From contig NZ_AP024850.1 of assembly GCF_024346675.1 (NCBI RefSeq), positions 744,001 to 808,000 of the forward strand: a DNA stretch of 64,000 nt, written 5' to 3'. The notes under the pieces are model-generated. The model worked only from the letters and a program-made list of their open reading frames with translations, had not been told where the DNA came from and ran no database searches. The position numbers were made by a program, and so were the translations under genes. The DNA comes from Photobacterium sanguinicancri. Its GTDB lineage: Bacteria > Pseudomonadota > Gammaproteobacteria > Enterobacterales > Vibrionaceae. Each line of letters opens with the position of its first letter. Position 1 is the first letter of the stretch. Shown here piece after piece: positions 38,279 to 47,144 of the stretch.

Positions 38279-38308
38279 ACTATATGGGGATCGTGGCGTT
38301 AATATCAA
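38279..38308 (-). promoter_or_regulatory. predicted ybbN promoter
   Basis: On the minus strand -35 TTGATA (38308-38303) and -10 TATAGT (38284-38279) are spaced by 18 bases. It lies between the terminator of the upstream mini-gene and ybbN. Confidence 0.6.
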
Positions 38309-38332
38309 GGGGATGCTGGGGGGCTAAAAAGC

Positions 38333-38358
38333 AAAAAGGAGAGCGAGGCTCTCCTTTT
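38333..38358 (-). terminator. terminator of the 23-codon mini-gene
   Basis: On the minus strand AAAAGGAGAGC / GCTCTCCTTTT with a 3-base loop is followed by further T residues. The stem overlaps the stop codon of the mini-gene. Confidence 0.85.
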
Positions 38359-38428
38359 AACCGTTAAAGGTTAGAAGCAATGCAAGTGTCACACAAACAC
38401 AAAGCATATTTAACTGTCGTAAGGACAT
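38357..38428 (-). CDS. candidate 23-residue hydrophobic small protein
   Basis: ATG 38428 is preceded by AGGAA at 6 bases. The peptide MSLRQLNMLCVCVTLALLLT plus FNG has a short basic start and one hydrophobic helix. Its stop overlaps a strong intrinsic terminator, and ybbN has its own promoter after that, so this seems to be an independent transcription unit. It could be a membrane microprotein, a leader peptide, or a small RNA with a coding part. I do not recognise a named family. Confidence 0.5.
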   Translation of the reverse strand: MSLRQLNMLCVCVTLALLLTFNG

Positions 38429-38660
38429 GAGCGTTCCTCATAATGTTCTTTTTATAATTAATAGTTGCGGTGTAGCTATCTCTGATAGTGACTAATTTAC
38501 AATCACTCTATGACAGTAATATTACGTTAGTGGTACTTTTTGATTAAATCGCGCTATATCGGACTAGAAAAGTTATTTAGCTAACTTTAGAAGGCTACAT
38601 ATGAGCATATGGGTTAAATAGAGTGTTATTTTAGGATTGTGTTCATGATGGATAAGTCAT

Positions 38661-38697
38661 GATAAAGACCATCACAAGTATTATGAATGGTCTTTGC
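38661..38697 (-). terminator. weak terminator of ybbO
   Basis: On the minus strand AAAGACCAT / ATGGTCTTT with a 14-base loop, then TATC, lies just after the ybbO stop. Confidence 0.5.
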
Positions 38698-38719
38698 TTT
38701 AGGCTATGCGGTGTCTGGC

Positions 38720-39547
38720 TTAGACGCTTTTACTTAGTATTTTATCGAGTATGCTAGAAGGTAGCACTCTGCGTAAGAAACCAAAGAGATATGTTGGCTG
38801 TGTGACAAAATAGCGAGCCTTTGGCTTATCACTGCCAATTATATGTAATAAAGGGCGTAAAACGGCTTCTGATGTCAGTGTAAATTTATTAGATGGTGAA
38901 GATTTACCCAATCGTTCCAGTGTCTTATGGTAATTATCAATATGGCGAGACTCATCAATATTGATGTGTTTTTCGAATGCATTTTTCGCATTTTCACGGA
39001 AGTGACTCTCGATGGGGCCGGGCTCAATCAAGCAGACCTTGATTGGTGTATCCATTAATTCAAGACGCAATGTGTCGGTATAGCCTTCAAGGGCGAATTT
39101 ACTGGCATTGTATGCCCCGCGATATTTCATTGCGACTAAACCCAGCACTGAGCTGTTTTGAACAATTTTACCACTGCCTTGCTTGAGCATGAGGGGAATA
39201 ACGGCTTGTGTGAGTTCATGCCAACCAAATACATTGGTTTCAAACTGTTCACGTAAAGCTTGAGTGGGAAGATCTTCTAACGCGCCCGCTTGGCCATATG
39301 CGCCGTTATTAAACAACACATCTAATTTACCTTCTGTCAGTGCAAGCGCTTGTTTTAGGCCTTGATGAATCGAATCTGTATCTGCTAAATCAAGTTGAAC
39401 ACATTGCAAACCTTGAGATTGCAATTCATCGACATCATGTTGTTTTCGGCAACTGGCTACTACGTTATAACCCGCTTTATGAAGGGCAAAGGCACAGTGG
39501 CGACCAATACCTGTACTGCAGCCAGTGATTAAAATTGAGCTTGTCAT
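38720..39547 (-). CDS. ybbO: short-chain dehydrogenase/reductase YbbO
   Basis: This NAD(P)-dependent oxidoreductase of the SDR family is 275 residues long from ATG 39547. It has the cofactor motif TGCSTGIGR near residue 10, NNGAYG near 80, the catalytic Ser in NSSVLG near 132 and YNASK near 147. In E. coli, YbbO reduces fatty aldehydes in the same ybbN-ybbO-tesA context. The upstream gene on the same strand is tesA, 70 bases away, so they are likely co-transcribed. Confidence 0.9.
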   Translation of the reverse strand: MTSSILITGCSTGIGRHCAFALHKAGYNVVASCRKQHDVDELQSQGLQCVQLDLADTDSIHQGLKQALALTEGKLDVLFNNGAYGQAGALEDLPTQALREQFETNVFGWHELTQAVIPLMLKQGSGKIVQNSSVLGLVAMKYRGAYNASKFALEGYTDTLRLELMDTPIKVCLIEPGPIESHFRENAKNAFEKHINIDESRHIDNYHKTLERLGKSSPSNKFTLTSEAVLRPLLHIIGSDKPKARYFVTQPTYLFGFLRRVLPSSILDKILSKSV

Positions 39548-39617
39548 GTGCTTCCTGCTTTTATTATTTATCATGAATCTATTGGCGAATAGATAAAGGG
39601 AGTTTGCTTTTTTCTAC

Positions 39618-40250
39618 CTAATTGCCGCTATTATTGATTTCTAATACTTTAATAATTTCTGTCGCCATGTAACCCGCGATCCACGGCTGTGCTTCCGCTT
39701 TCGGGTGAAGGCCATCATCCATCATCCACTCTTGCTTCAAAATCACCTCTTCAAGAAAAAAGGGCAGCAAAGGCGACGAATATTCCTGACTTAACGCTGG
39801 GTAGAGTGCGCTAAACAGCTGGCTGTATCGTTTACCATAATTAGGGGGAACTTGAATTTGCATTAGCAAGCTCTGAGCGCCACTGGCTTGAATGTCTTCG
39901 ATCATCATCGCTAAATTGTTACGAATCGTTTTAGGAGGAAACCCTCGTAAACCATCATTCGCACCTAGCTCGATTATGACGTAATCTGGTTGATGACGGT
40001 CTAATAGGGTTGGCAGCCTTGCGAGTCCATTGCCTGTGGTATCCCCAGAGATACTGGCATTGATGACAGTTAAGTCATGGCCTTGCTGGCGAAGTTTGGG
40101 CTCAAGGAGTATTGGCCAACTTTGTTCAGCACGCATGTTGTAACCCGCGCTTAGGCTATCTCCTAGCACCATTAAGGTGCCACAGTATCCAGTTATCGAT
40201 ACTAAGGGCAGCGTAAAAATAAAAATTAAAACTGAAAGGAATCGTTTCAT
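39618..40250 (-). CDS. tesA: thioesterase I / lysophospholipase L1 TesA
   Basis: TesA is a periplasmic SGNH hydrolase acting on acyl-CoA, lysophospholipid and ester substrates. ATG 40250 gives 210 residues with signal peptide [19 protein letters not shown]. Motifs are GDSLSAGYNM (catalytic Ser), ELGANDGLRG and DDGLHPKAEAQ (catalytic Asp and His). The open frame further upstream lies antisense to ybbA and is not real. The start codon overlaps that of divergent ybbA by two bases. Confidence 0.95.
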   Translation of the reverse strand: MKRFLSVLIFIFTLPLVSITGYCGTLMVLGDSLSAGYNMRAEQSWPILLEPKLRQQGHDLTVINASISGDTTGNGLARLPTLLDRHQPDYVIIELGANDGLRGFPPKTIRNNLAMMIEDIQASGAQSLLMQIQVPPNYGKRYSQLFSALYPALSQEYSSPLLPFFLEEVILKQEWMMDDGLHPKAEAQPWIAGYMATEIIKVLEINNSGN

Positions 40251-40923
40251 GTCTACATCCGTGATTAAAGCTGTGTCCGTATCTAAGCACGTGGCTACGA
40301 CAACATCGTCTATTACTATTCTGCAGGATGTTTCGCTTGAGGTCGAGCAGGGTGAAAGCATTGCATTGGTTGGCGTCTCTGGTGCTGGTAAATCAACCTT
40401 AATGACCTTACTGGCTGGGTTGGATATTCCCACGTCTGGTGATATTGAATTGTTGGGGCAATCATTAACGACGTTAGATGATGAAGCACGCGCGGCTTTA
40501 CGCAGTGAATCGATTGGTTTTGTTTTTCAAAGTTTTTTATTAATCCCTTCGTTAACGGCACTTGAGAATGTGCTCTTACCTGCGATTATCCGTGGTGAAG
40601 AGGGTGATGCCACTCGTGCAATGGAGCTGCTTGCCCAAGTGGGCTTACAAGGGCGTGAAACGCATTTACCGACCCAGCTATCAGGTGGAGAGCAACAACG
40701 TGTCGCCTTGGCGCGTGCATTTATTACCAAGCCAAAAATCCTGTTTGCCGATGAGCCAACGGGTAACCTCGATCAGCATACCGCCAGTACCATTATTGAA
40801 ATTCTTTTTGCGTTAAATCGCGATCATGGCACCACGTTAGTCTTGGTTACTCATGATCCGCAATTAGCGCAGCGTTGTGATCGCGTAGTCCGTATTGAAG
40901 GCGGTATGGTGGCAGCAGCATGA
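40249..40923 (+). CDS. ybbA: ABC transporter ATPase YbbA
   Basis: YbbA is the ATPase partner of the MacB-like permease YbbP. The 224-residue protein from ATG 40249 has Walker [10 protein letters not shown], signature [15 protein letters not shown], Walker [13 protein letters not shown] and the H-loop VTHD, in the LolD/MacB subfamily. AAAGGA precedes the start. Its stop overlaps the ybbP start (ATGA). The exported substrate is not established. Confidence 0.93.
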   Translation: MSTSVIKAVSVSKHVATTTSSITILQDVSLEVEQGESIALVGVSGAGKSTLMTLLAGLDIPTSGDIELLGQSLTTLDDEARAALRSESIGFVFQSFLLIPSLTALENVLLPAIIRGEEGDATRAMELLAQVGLQGRETHLPTQLSGGEQQRVALARAFITKPKILFADEPTGNLDQHTASTIIEILFALNRDHGTTLVLVTHDPQLAQRCDRVVRIEGGMVAAA

Positions 40924-43493
40924 GTGAGCTTAGTGAAACATCGGTAACAACACGGCAGCGTACGCCGCATTTATTATCTCGTTGGAGCTGGCGAGAGTTA
41001 TGGCAAGGGCAGTTATGGCCTGTCGCAGTGGCATTAACGCTCATTATTGCGTGCGTGTTTGCGCTGTCGGCACTTGTTGTGCGGGTCGAGAAGATCATGA
41101 CGGATCAGGGGCGATCCGTGTTAGCAGCAGATTTGGTTCTGGTGTCGGGTAACCCGATTGATGATGACACTCTGGCCTCCGCATCGCAGCGCGGTTTAAC
41201 CGTATCTAAGCAAACTCGATTCGGTACGATGGCATTTAGCGATGAAAATATGCAGCTAGTCAGCGTAAAAGCGGTAGCCAATGATTTTCCGTTACGTGGC
41301 AATTTAGCCTTGTCGTCTGGCGAGGCGGCAAGTGTTCAGTCACAGCATGTGCAGCCGGGCGAACTTTGGTTAGCTGAACGGTTATTTTCATTACTCGCGG
41401 TGAAAGAGGGTGATGAAGTCATGATAGGTGATGCGCAGTTCACCGTTTCAGGCTTAATCGCACAAGACCCTGAATTATCTTTTAATCCATTCAGTCAGAT
41501 GCCCGCGGTGCTTATTCACTATGATGATATTGCACGTACGGGGGCGGTACAGCTTGGTGGTCGAGTGCAATATCGGGCGTATTTTGTCGGAGCTGATGCT
41601 GTTCTTTCTCCGTTTAGACAGAGTATTGAACTGCAAGCGGGTCAGCGATGGATCAGTGAATCAACCCAAGGGCGAACGGGTGATTTGATTGATAGAGCTC
41701 GTCAATATTTATCCTTGACCCTCATTTTGGTCATTATCATGGCCAGTGCCACCTTGGTTCTTACCTGTCAGCACTACACCGCTAGCCGTCGAGAAACGGT
41801 TGCTATGATGAAAAGCCTTGGTGCACGTAAGGCATGGTTATGGCGTTGGTTGGCTGGTCAGCTATTGATGCTATTTGCTTTTGCGGCTGTGCTGGGTGTC
41901 GGTTTAGGGGCTTTACTGGAGACTTTATTACGGTTGCCATTAGGGGATATTTTACCCGATCCGCTACCGCCAATGGGGTTGACTCCCTTACTCACCAGCG
42001 TGTTGGTGGCCTTGTTGGTTGCGATACCAGGGATGGGGATTTCATTAATTAAACTTGTGAATACCCCTGCCATTGCTGTTATGCAGCCTGAAGGCTCTGC
42101 GCAATCCGGTTCAGGGTTATTGAATACAAGCCTATTGAATACAGGGCTATCGAATACAAGCCAACTATCACCCTGGCGCTTTGGATTGGTGTTATTGCCC
42201 CTTGGTGCTTTATTGATTTGGTTTGGCGATAACACCTTGATGTGGTTAACCCTATTAGGGCTAGCCGTTATGCTGATCTTACTTGCAGCAATCGGTGTTG
42301 CTGTCGTGGCGTTATTACGGAAAAAACGTTGGGGGCCAGCGATGCAGTTGGCACTGAGCCGTATTGGTCGAAGTCCTTTAGCGACAGGAGCACAGTTAGC
42401 AGCATTAACAGCGTCGCTGATGTTACTGGCGGTGATATGGCTGCTACGAACAGATTTGCTCGCGGATTGGCAGCAAACCTTGCCACCTGATGCACCGAAT
42501 GTGTTTGCTCTCAATATTAGTGAAGCGGAAACTCAGCCTTATTTAGCCGCGTTAGATGCACAAAATATTGAACATTCCTCGATGTACCCTGTTATTCGCG
42601 GGCGTCTTGTTGCCGCCAATGGCGAGCAATTTCTTAAGGGTACTCAGATTCCGCAAGATAATAAAAATGCGCAAGCGAGCGGTGATCAAGCCCAGTCGGA
42701 TGAAGCCCAGCCGGATGAAGCATTACGCCGTGAGTTAAATTTCACATGGCGCGAATCGCCACCCGTACATAATCAAATTATAGCGGGAGCATGGGGCGGT
42801 GAAGGGACGGTATCGGTTGAACAAGGCATTGCAGAACGCTTGAGCATTCAAGTCGGCGATGAGCTGGCATTTACCGTTAACAGCCAGCCATTTTCAGCGG
42901 TCGTTGGCAGTATCCGTCATGTTGAGTGGCGTAATATGCGACCTAATTTTTATTTTATCTTCTCGCCAGATGTGGTGGCAGAGCTCCCTGCGACCTTCTT
43001 AGTCAGCTTTCGGATTGGCTCAGATCAGAGTCCTTTGCTCAATCAACTGGGTCGTGACTACCCAACGGTAAGTCTGATGGACTTACGGACCATGGCATCA
43101 CGTATCCAGTTAATGTTACAGCAAGTGTCACTGTCGCTATCTGTACTGGCTGCGCTGGGGGTGGTGAGTGGGTTATTACTGGTACTGACGTTATTACGCC
43201 TTGGTTTGTCGCAGCGTCAGCAAGAGATGAAGCTCTATCGTACTTTAGGGGCGAGCCGTCAACGGATCAGTGCAACGGTATGGTCTGAATACGGCATGAT
43301 GGCACTGATTGCCGGTGTGATGGCAACCTTGGGGGCTGAGAGCATGGTGGCTGCCTTAGTGTACTTTGGGTTTGAGCTCACACCGCAATGGCACCCGTTG
43401 CTTTGGTTAGGTTTACCTGTGATCGCTGTAGGGCTGGTATTGGCATTAGCGCAAAGTATGCTGCCTAAATTGCTCCAGCCGCTAAAAAATTAG
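40920..43493 (+). CDS. ybbP: FtsX/MacB-type ABC permease YbbP
   Basis: This 857-residue inner-membrane protein has two FtsX permease domains with about ten membrane segments and large periplasmic loops (about 60-260 and 535-710). The second FtsX block near the C-terminus shows LTLLRLGLSQRQQEMKLYRTLGASRQRI. Two in-frame 15-base minisatellites occur: three copies at 42118-42162 (LLNTS/LLNTG/LSNTS) and two at 42690-42719 (AQSDE/AQPDE). It is translationally coupled to ybbA. Confidence 0.93.
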   Translation: MSELSETSVTTRQRTPHLLSRWSWRELWQGQLWPVAVALTLIIACVFALSALVVRVEKIMTDQGRSVLAADLVLVSGNPIDDDTLASASQRGLTVSKQTRFGTMAFSDENMQLVSVKAVANDFPLRGNLALSSGEAASVQSQHVQPGELWLAERLFSLLAVKEGDEVMIGDAQFTVSGLIAQDPELSFNPFSQMPAVLIHYDDIARTGAVQLGGRVQYRAYFVGADAVLSPFRQSIELQAGQRWISESTQGRTGDLIDRARQYLSLTLILVIIMASATLVLTCQHYTASRRETVAMMKSLGARKAWLWRWLAGQLLMLFAFAAVLGVGLGALLETLLRLPLGDILPDPLPPMGLTPLLTSVLVALLVAIPGMGISLIKLVNTPAIAVMQPEGSAQSGSGLLNTSLLNTGLSNTSQLSPWRFGLVLLPLGALLIWFGDNTLMWLTLLGLAVMLILLAAIGVAVVALLRKKRWGPAMQLALSRIGRSPLATGAQLAALTASLMLLAVIWLLRTDLLADWQQTLPPDAPNVFALNISEAETQPYLAALDAQNIEHSSMYPVIRGRLVAANGEQFLKGTQIPQDNKNAQASGDQAQSDEAQPDEALRRELNFTWRESPPVHNQIIAGAWGGEGTVSVEQGIAERLSIQVGDELAFTVNSQPFSAVVGSIRHVEWRNMRPNFYFIFSPDVVAELPATFLVSFRIGSDQSPLLNQLGRDYPTVSLMDLRTMASRIQLMLQQVSLSLSVLAALGVVSGLLLVLTLLRLGLSQRQQEMKLYRTLGASRQRISATVWSEYGMMALIAGVMATLGAESMVAALVYFGFELTPQWHPLLWLGLPVIAVGLVLALAQSMLPKLLQPLKN
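42118..42162 (+). repeat. 15-bp minisatellite in ybbP (3 copies)
   Basis: Three tandem copies of tattgaatacaagcc with one to three changes keep the reading frame and encode a five-residue repeat in a cytoplasmic or linker stretch. Confidence 0.85.
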
Positions 43494-43515
43494 GTGTTAG
43501 CCACATTGTGAGCGG

Positions 43516-44418
43516 CTATTTCACGGTATGAAGGGTTTCTTTTAAGGCGTGTTCCAGTTCTGGAAAGCAAAATTTAAACCCTTCTGCTTCAAGTCGAGCA
43601 GGGAGTGCGCGTTGACTGTCGAGTAACAGGCAAGCAGATTCCCCAAGCCCCATTTTAATCAGCCACTCTGGGGTGCTTAGAACATGGGGGCGGTGCAATA
43701 CTTTGGCTAATGTCTGGCTAAATTGCTTGTTGGTGACAGGTGCTGGCGCGGTAAAGTTAAATGGCCCCTTTGCTGTCGGGTGCTTCAATAAAAATAGAAT
43801 ACCTTTCACCATGTCTTGCAAATGGATCCAAGGAAAATACTGACCGCCACCACCAATAGGGCCACCTAAACCAAGTTGATAAGCGGGTAGCATTTTGGCT
43901 AACGCACCGCCATGCCTTGCGAGCACAATGCCAGTGCGAAGTAAACAGACGCGGGTTTGATCTGACTGCGCTTGCAATGCGATATCCTCCCATTTCTGGC
44001 AGACATGATGGGCAAAATCATCTTTGTTTACTTGCAGATTCTCATCAAACATATCTTCTTTTTGGTCGCCATAGATACCAACAGCTGAACCACTAATGAA
44101 AATGTGGGGTGGGTTGTGTCCTGCCTTTAATTTGTTCACCAGTTCTTGGGTGATGTGCCAGCGGCTATCGCAAATCTTTTGTTTCTGTTTTTCGCTCCAG
44201 CGTTTATTCACGATAGGTTCTCCCGCCAGATTAATAACGGCATCAAAACTATCGAGGTTGTCTAATTCAATGAGCTGGTTAATGACTTTTATATGATGAC
44301 CTAAACGTTGATAAGCGCGGGTGGTATCTCGGGTTAGGACGGTCACCTGATCATGGTTGAAGTGAGGAAGAAGCGCTTTGCCGATAAACCCTGTCCCGCC
44401 TGTTATTAGTATGTTCAT
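43516..44418 (-). CDS. yfcH: TIGR01777-family epimerase (YfcH-like)
   Basis: This 300-residue protein has an NAD(P)-binding Rossmann motif at the start (MNILITGGTGFIGKALLPHF). The family features NLAGEPIVNKRWSEKQK near residue 65 and ISGSAVGIYGDQ near 108 are present. A DUF1731 C-terminal domain (KVLHRPHVLSTPEWLIKMGLGE) follows. A sugar-nucleotide or related substrate is presumed but unknown. Confidence 0.92.
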   Translation of the reverse strand: MNILITGGTGFIGKALLPHFNHDQVTVLTRDTTRAYQRLGHHIKVINQLIELDNLDSFDAVINLAGEPIVNKRWSEKQKQKICDSRWHITQELVNKLKAGHNPPHIFISGSAVGIYGDQKEDMFDENLQVNKDDFAHHVCQKWEDIALQAQSDQTRVCLLRTGIVLARHGGALAKMLPAYQLGLGGPIGGGGQYFPWIHLQDMVKGILFLLKHPTAKGPFNFTAPAPVTNKQFSQTLAKVLHRPHVLSTPEWLIKMGLGESACLLLDSQRALPARLEAEGFKFCFPELEHALKETLHTVK

Positions 44419-44801
44419 TGTAACCTCTCCCTTCCTTCAAATGCCGTGTGGGTATTCGTTTGTAACTGCCTTCGGGCTGATACTAGATGATACCCCGATA
44501 ATGCTTTGATAGATCACCAGTTTGTATCTGGATGTATGACGTTATGATTTTGGTGCGAAGTGATTATCAGCAGGCTAAGTATAACGGAGATGTAAAAATC
44601 GAATTTGAAAGGAAAACAATTGAGGGGAAACTTTTGGATACGAGACCATTTTAGAATGGCTAAAAACCATATTAATAACAAGGGATAAATTTAACAATAA
44701 TCATATTTGTGTGCTACTTCGCGCTGTCTACATTTCAAATTGTAACCTAGTGTAAATTAGCACTATCACTACAGTATGAAGGCATCATAAAGGAGTGATG
44801 A
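44419..44801. other. intergenic region before the DUF1538 operon
   Basis: These 383 AT-rich bases contain no gene. A small inverted repeat ccattttagaatgg is at about 44646-44659. A possible promoter with TTGTAA (44740-44745) and a weak -10 at 44763-44769 precedes the operon; its quality is low. Confidence 0.4.
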
Positions 44802-45536
44802 GTGAAAGGATTCACGGCATTTTTACAGTCCATGCTTTCTAGTCTGCGCGATTTATTACCCATTATTGTGGTGATAGGATTTTTCCAGCTTATTGTCTTA
44901 CAGCAGCCTCTTCCTCAGCTTGGCACTATCAGCTTTGGCTTACTGCTGGTGGTACTTGGCCTAACGTTATTTGTGATCGGTTTAAACATGGGATTGTTTC
45001 CCATCGGCGAATCGATGGCGCAAGCATTTGCCCGTAAAGGGAGTGCAGCGTGGTTGTTATTTTTTGCATTTTGTCTGGGTTTTGGTACCACGATAGCGGA
45101 ACCTGCGTTAACTGCTGTGGCATCTGAAGCGGCGTACGTAGCTGCTGAAGGGGGCATGATTGCGAGCAATGAAAGTGCGATGCAGGACTATGCTTCAGGA
45201 TTACGGTTAACCGTTGCCTTATCGGTTGGAGTCGCAATTGTATTAGGGGTATTGCGGATTTTAAAAGGTTGGTCAATTCAAAGAATGATCATCGGCGGTT
45301 ACTCGTTAGTCATGGTGATGACATGGTTTGCCCCCCCAAGCATTATCGGTATTGCTTATGACTCGGGTGGTGTAACGACATCCACCATTACCGTTCCCTT
45401 AGTCACCGCCCTCGGCGTCGGCTTGGCTTCATCCATTAAAGGCCGAAACCCTATGGTTGACGGCTTTGGTTTGATTGCTTTTGCTTCCTTAACGCCCATG
45501 ATCTTTGTGATGGCGTATGGCTTATGGTTAGCTTGA
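44802..45536 (+). CDS. DUF1538 membrane protein, subunit A
   Basis: GTG at 44802 is used because AAGGAG lies 6 bases upstream; the nearby ATG is out of frame. The 244-residue protein has about seven hydrophobic segments. DUF1538 hallmarks are [17 protein letters not shown] near residue 90 and [20 protein letters not shown] near residue 186, then [23 protein letters not shown]. The family is a putative transporter of unknown substrate. It is the first of four tightly packed genes that also encode a second DUF1538 protein, a PII-like protein and a CBS protein. Confidence 0.88.
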   Translation: MKGFTAFLQSMLSSLRDLLPIIVVIGFFQLIVLQQPLPQLGTISFGLLLVVLGLTLFVIGLNMGLFPIGESMAQAFARKGSAAWLLFFAFCLGFGTTIAEPALTAVASEAAYVAAEGGMIASNESAMQDYASGLRLTVALSVGVAIVLGVLRILKGWSIQRMIIGGYSLVMVMTWFAPPSIIGIAYDSGGVTTSTITVPLVTALGVGLASSIKGRNPMVDGFGLIAFASLTPMIFVMAYGLWLA

Positions 45537-45549
45537 AAGGAGTGTTGAT

Positions 45550-46341
45550 ATGAGCCTACTTGCTACCACCGCCCAGCACTTTCTATCGACTTTCATAGGC
45601 ACTGTCCGTGATGTTATGCCGATCGTGATCATTATGTTTGGTTTCCAGTTTGCGGTATTGCGCCGCCCAGTCAAAAATTGGCGCAAAGTTGCCACTGGTT
45701 TTGTGCTGGTTATTTTTGGCTTATCTTTTTTCCTTATGGGGCTAGAGTTAGCGCTATTTCCTCTAGGGGAGTCGATGGCTCAGCAACTCACGGCGCCTGC
45801 TTTTTTGTTTGATAGTGATGAAGTGATCCCATTACACATTGATTGGTCTGAGTATTATTGGATTTACCTATTTGCTGCTGCTATTGGTTTTAGTACGACT
45901 ATTGCCGAACCTTCATTGATTGCGGTGGCCATTAAAGCTAACCAAGTATCGGGTGGAACCATTAAAGTTAATGGACTGCGTATTGCGGTTGCGCTTGGTG
46001 TTTCCATGGGGATTGCACTGGGGAGTTACCGTATTGTCGTAGGTGACCCGCTGCATTATTACATTTTGGTTGGTTATATCATTGTTGTCATTCAGACCTT
46101 TTTTGCACCCAAAATGATAGTGCCACTGGCGTATGATTCTGGTGGAGTGACCACTTCAACAGTGACCGTACCGATTGTGACAGCATTGGGACTAGGGCTT
46201 GCCTCTACTGTCCCAGGACGAAATCCGATGTTAGATGGTTTTGGTCTGATTGCGTTTGCGAGTTTGTTTCCGATGATGACAGTGATGGGCTATGCCCAGT
46301 TATCGGTATGGCGAGAAAGGAGATCGGAAAATGCGCTTTAA
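45550..46341 (+). CDS. DUF1538 membrane protein, subunit B
   Basis: This 263-residue protein is a paralogue of the preceding one, with about seven membrane segments. It shows FSTTIAEPSLIAVAIKA and [20 protein letters not shown], then [31 protein letters not shown] stands before its start, 13 bases after subunit A. In other genomes both halves may be fused, so the two proteins probably form one pseudo-symmetric transporter. Its last 11 bases overlap the PII-like gene. Confidence 0.88.
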   Translation: MSLLATTAQHFLSTFIGTVRDVMPIVIIMFGFQFAVLRRPVKNWRKVATGFVLVIFGLSFFLMGLELALFPLGESMAQQLTAPAFLFDSDEVIPLHIDWSEYYWIYLFAAAIGFSTTIAEPSLIAVAIKANQVSGGTIKVNGLRIAVALGVSMGIALGSYRIVVGDPLHYYILVGYIIVVIQTFFAPKMIVPLAYDSGGVTTSTVTVPIVTALGLGLASTVPGRNPMLDGFGLIAFASLFPMMTVMGYAQLSVWRERRSENAL

Positions 46342-46681
46342 ATTGATAGTCGCGTTTGTTGAAGATGATAAAACTGATGCAGTGCTTGATGCCGCGCGTG
46401 CTGCTGGTGCAACGGGGGCTACGGTAATTAATAACGCCCGCGGAGAGGGGCTTCACAAAAAAACCACTTTCTTTGGCTTGTCGTTAGAAGTTCAGCGCGA
46501 TGTTATTTTATTTTTAGTGGAAGAACACCTTGCGCGCCATATCCTCGAAACTATCGAGCAAGTCGGCGAGTTTGATTCGGCATCGGGGCAGGGGATTGCG
46601 GTTCAAATTGATGTAGAAGATGCCGTTGGCGTTGCTCATCAAGTCGAGCAACTCACTAAAGTTGTGGAGGATAAATTATGA
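46331..46681 (+). CDS. PII-like signalling protein
   Basis: This 116-residue protein from ATG 46331 has the ferredoxin-like PII fold order, starting MRFKLIVAFVEDDKTDAVLD. The region corresponding to the T-loop is INNARGEGLHKKTTFFGLS. GlnB/GlnK features such as the uridylylated Tyr are absent, so it belongs to a divergent PII-like group. PII-like proteins bind adenine nucleotides and gate nearby membrane transporters. The 11-base overlap upstream and 4-base overlap downstream imply coupled expression with both. Confidence 0.85.
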   Translation: MRFKLIVAFVEDDKTDAVLDAARAAGATGATVINNARGEGLHKKTTFFGLSLEVQRDVILFLVEEHLARHILETIEQVGEFDSASGQGIAVQIDVEDAVGVAHQVEQLTKVVEDKL

Positions 46682-47082
46682 GTGATGCAGCGATCGTTAG
46701 AGTACGTGATGTCATGATGAACACTTATGCCATGGTTGAAGGTGTGACGACAGTGGCAGAGGCTATTGGCATTGCTAAACACCAACAAGTGAAAGCATTG
46801 ATAGTGAATAAGCGGGATGCTGATGATGAATTTGGCATCGTCTTAATGAACGATATCGCCAAAAATGTGTTAGCGAAAGACCGTTCACCCAAACGGACTA
46901 ATGTGTATGAAATCATGACTAAGCCTGCGTTATCTGTCAGTGGTTCGATGGATGTTCGCTATTGTGCGCGGTTATTTGAACGCTTTGGGGTGAGTCGTGC
47001 ACCAGTGATCGAAGATGGTAAAGTTTTGGGGATGGTCAGTTATAACAACATCGTACTGAATGGCATGCTGCGGGACGAATAG
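46678..47082 (+). CDS. CBS-domain protein
   Basis: This 134-residue protein consists of one CBS pair: VRDVMMNTYAMVEGVTTVAEAIGIAKHQQVKALIV and VYEIMTKPALSVSGSMDVRYCARLFERFGVSRAPVIEDGKVLGMVS. CBS pairs commonly sense AMP, ATP or S-adenosylmethionine and control channels or enzymes. Its start overlaps the PII-like stop (ATGA). With the PII-like protein it would give the DUF1538 pair two nucleotide sensors. Confidence 0.9.
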   Translation: MSDAAIVRVRDVMMNTYAMVEGVTTVAEAIGIAKHQQVKALIVNKRDADDEFGIVLMNDIAKNVLAKDRSPKRTNVYEIMTKPALSVSGSMDVRYCARLFERFGVSRAPVIEDGKVLGMVSYNNIVLNGMLRDE

Positions 47083-47144
47083 CAATCATAGTGTGAAGGG
47101 CGTAACATACTTTGCATTCGGTATTGATTGTATTTATACGACTT

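Noticed and set aside
39618..40433. Long form of tesA with 61 extra N-terminal codons
   Set aside because: The extension is antisense to ybbA; the signal peptide at MKRFLSVL marks the true start at 40250.
41858..42514. 218-codon minus-strand frame inside ybbP
   Set aside because: It is antisense to a clear FtsX-type permease with high coding quality on the plus strand and shows no domain.
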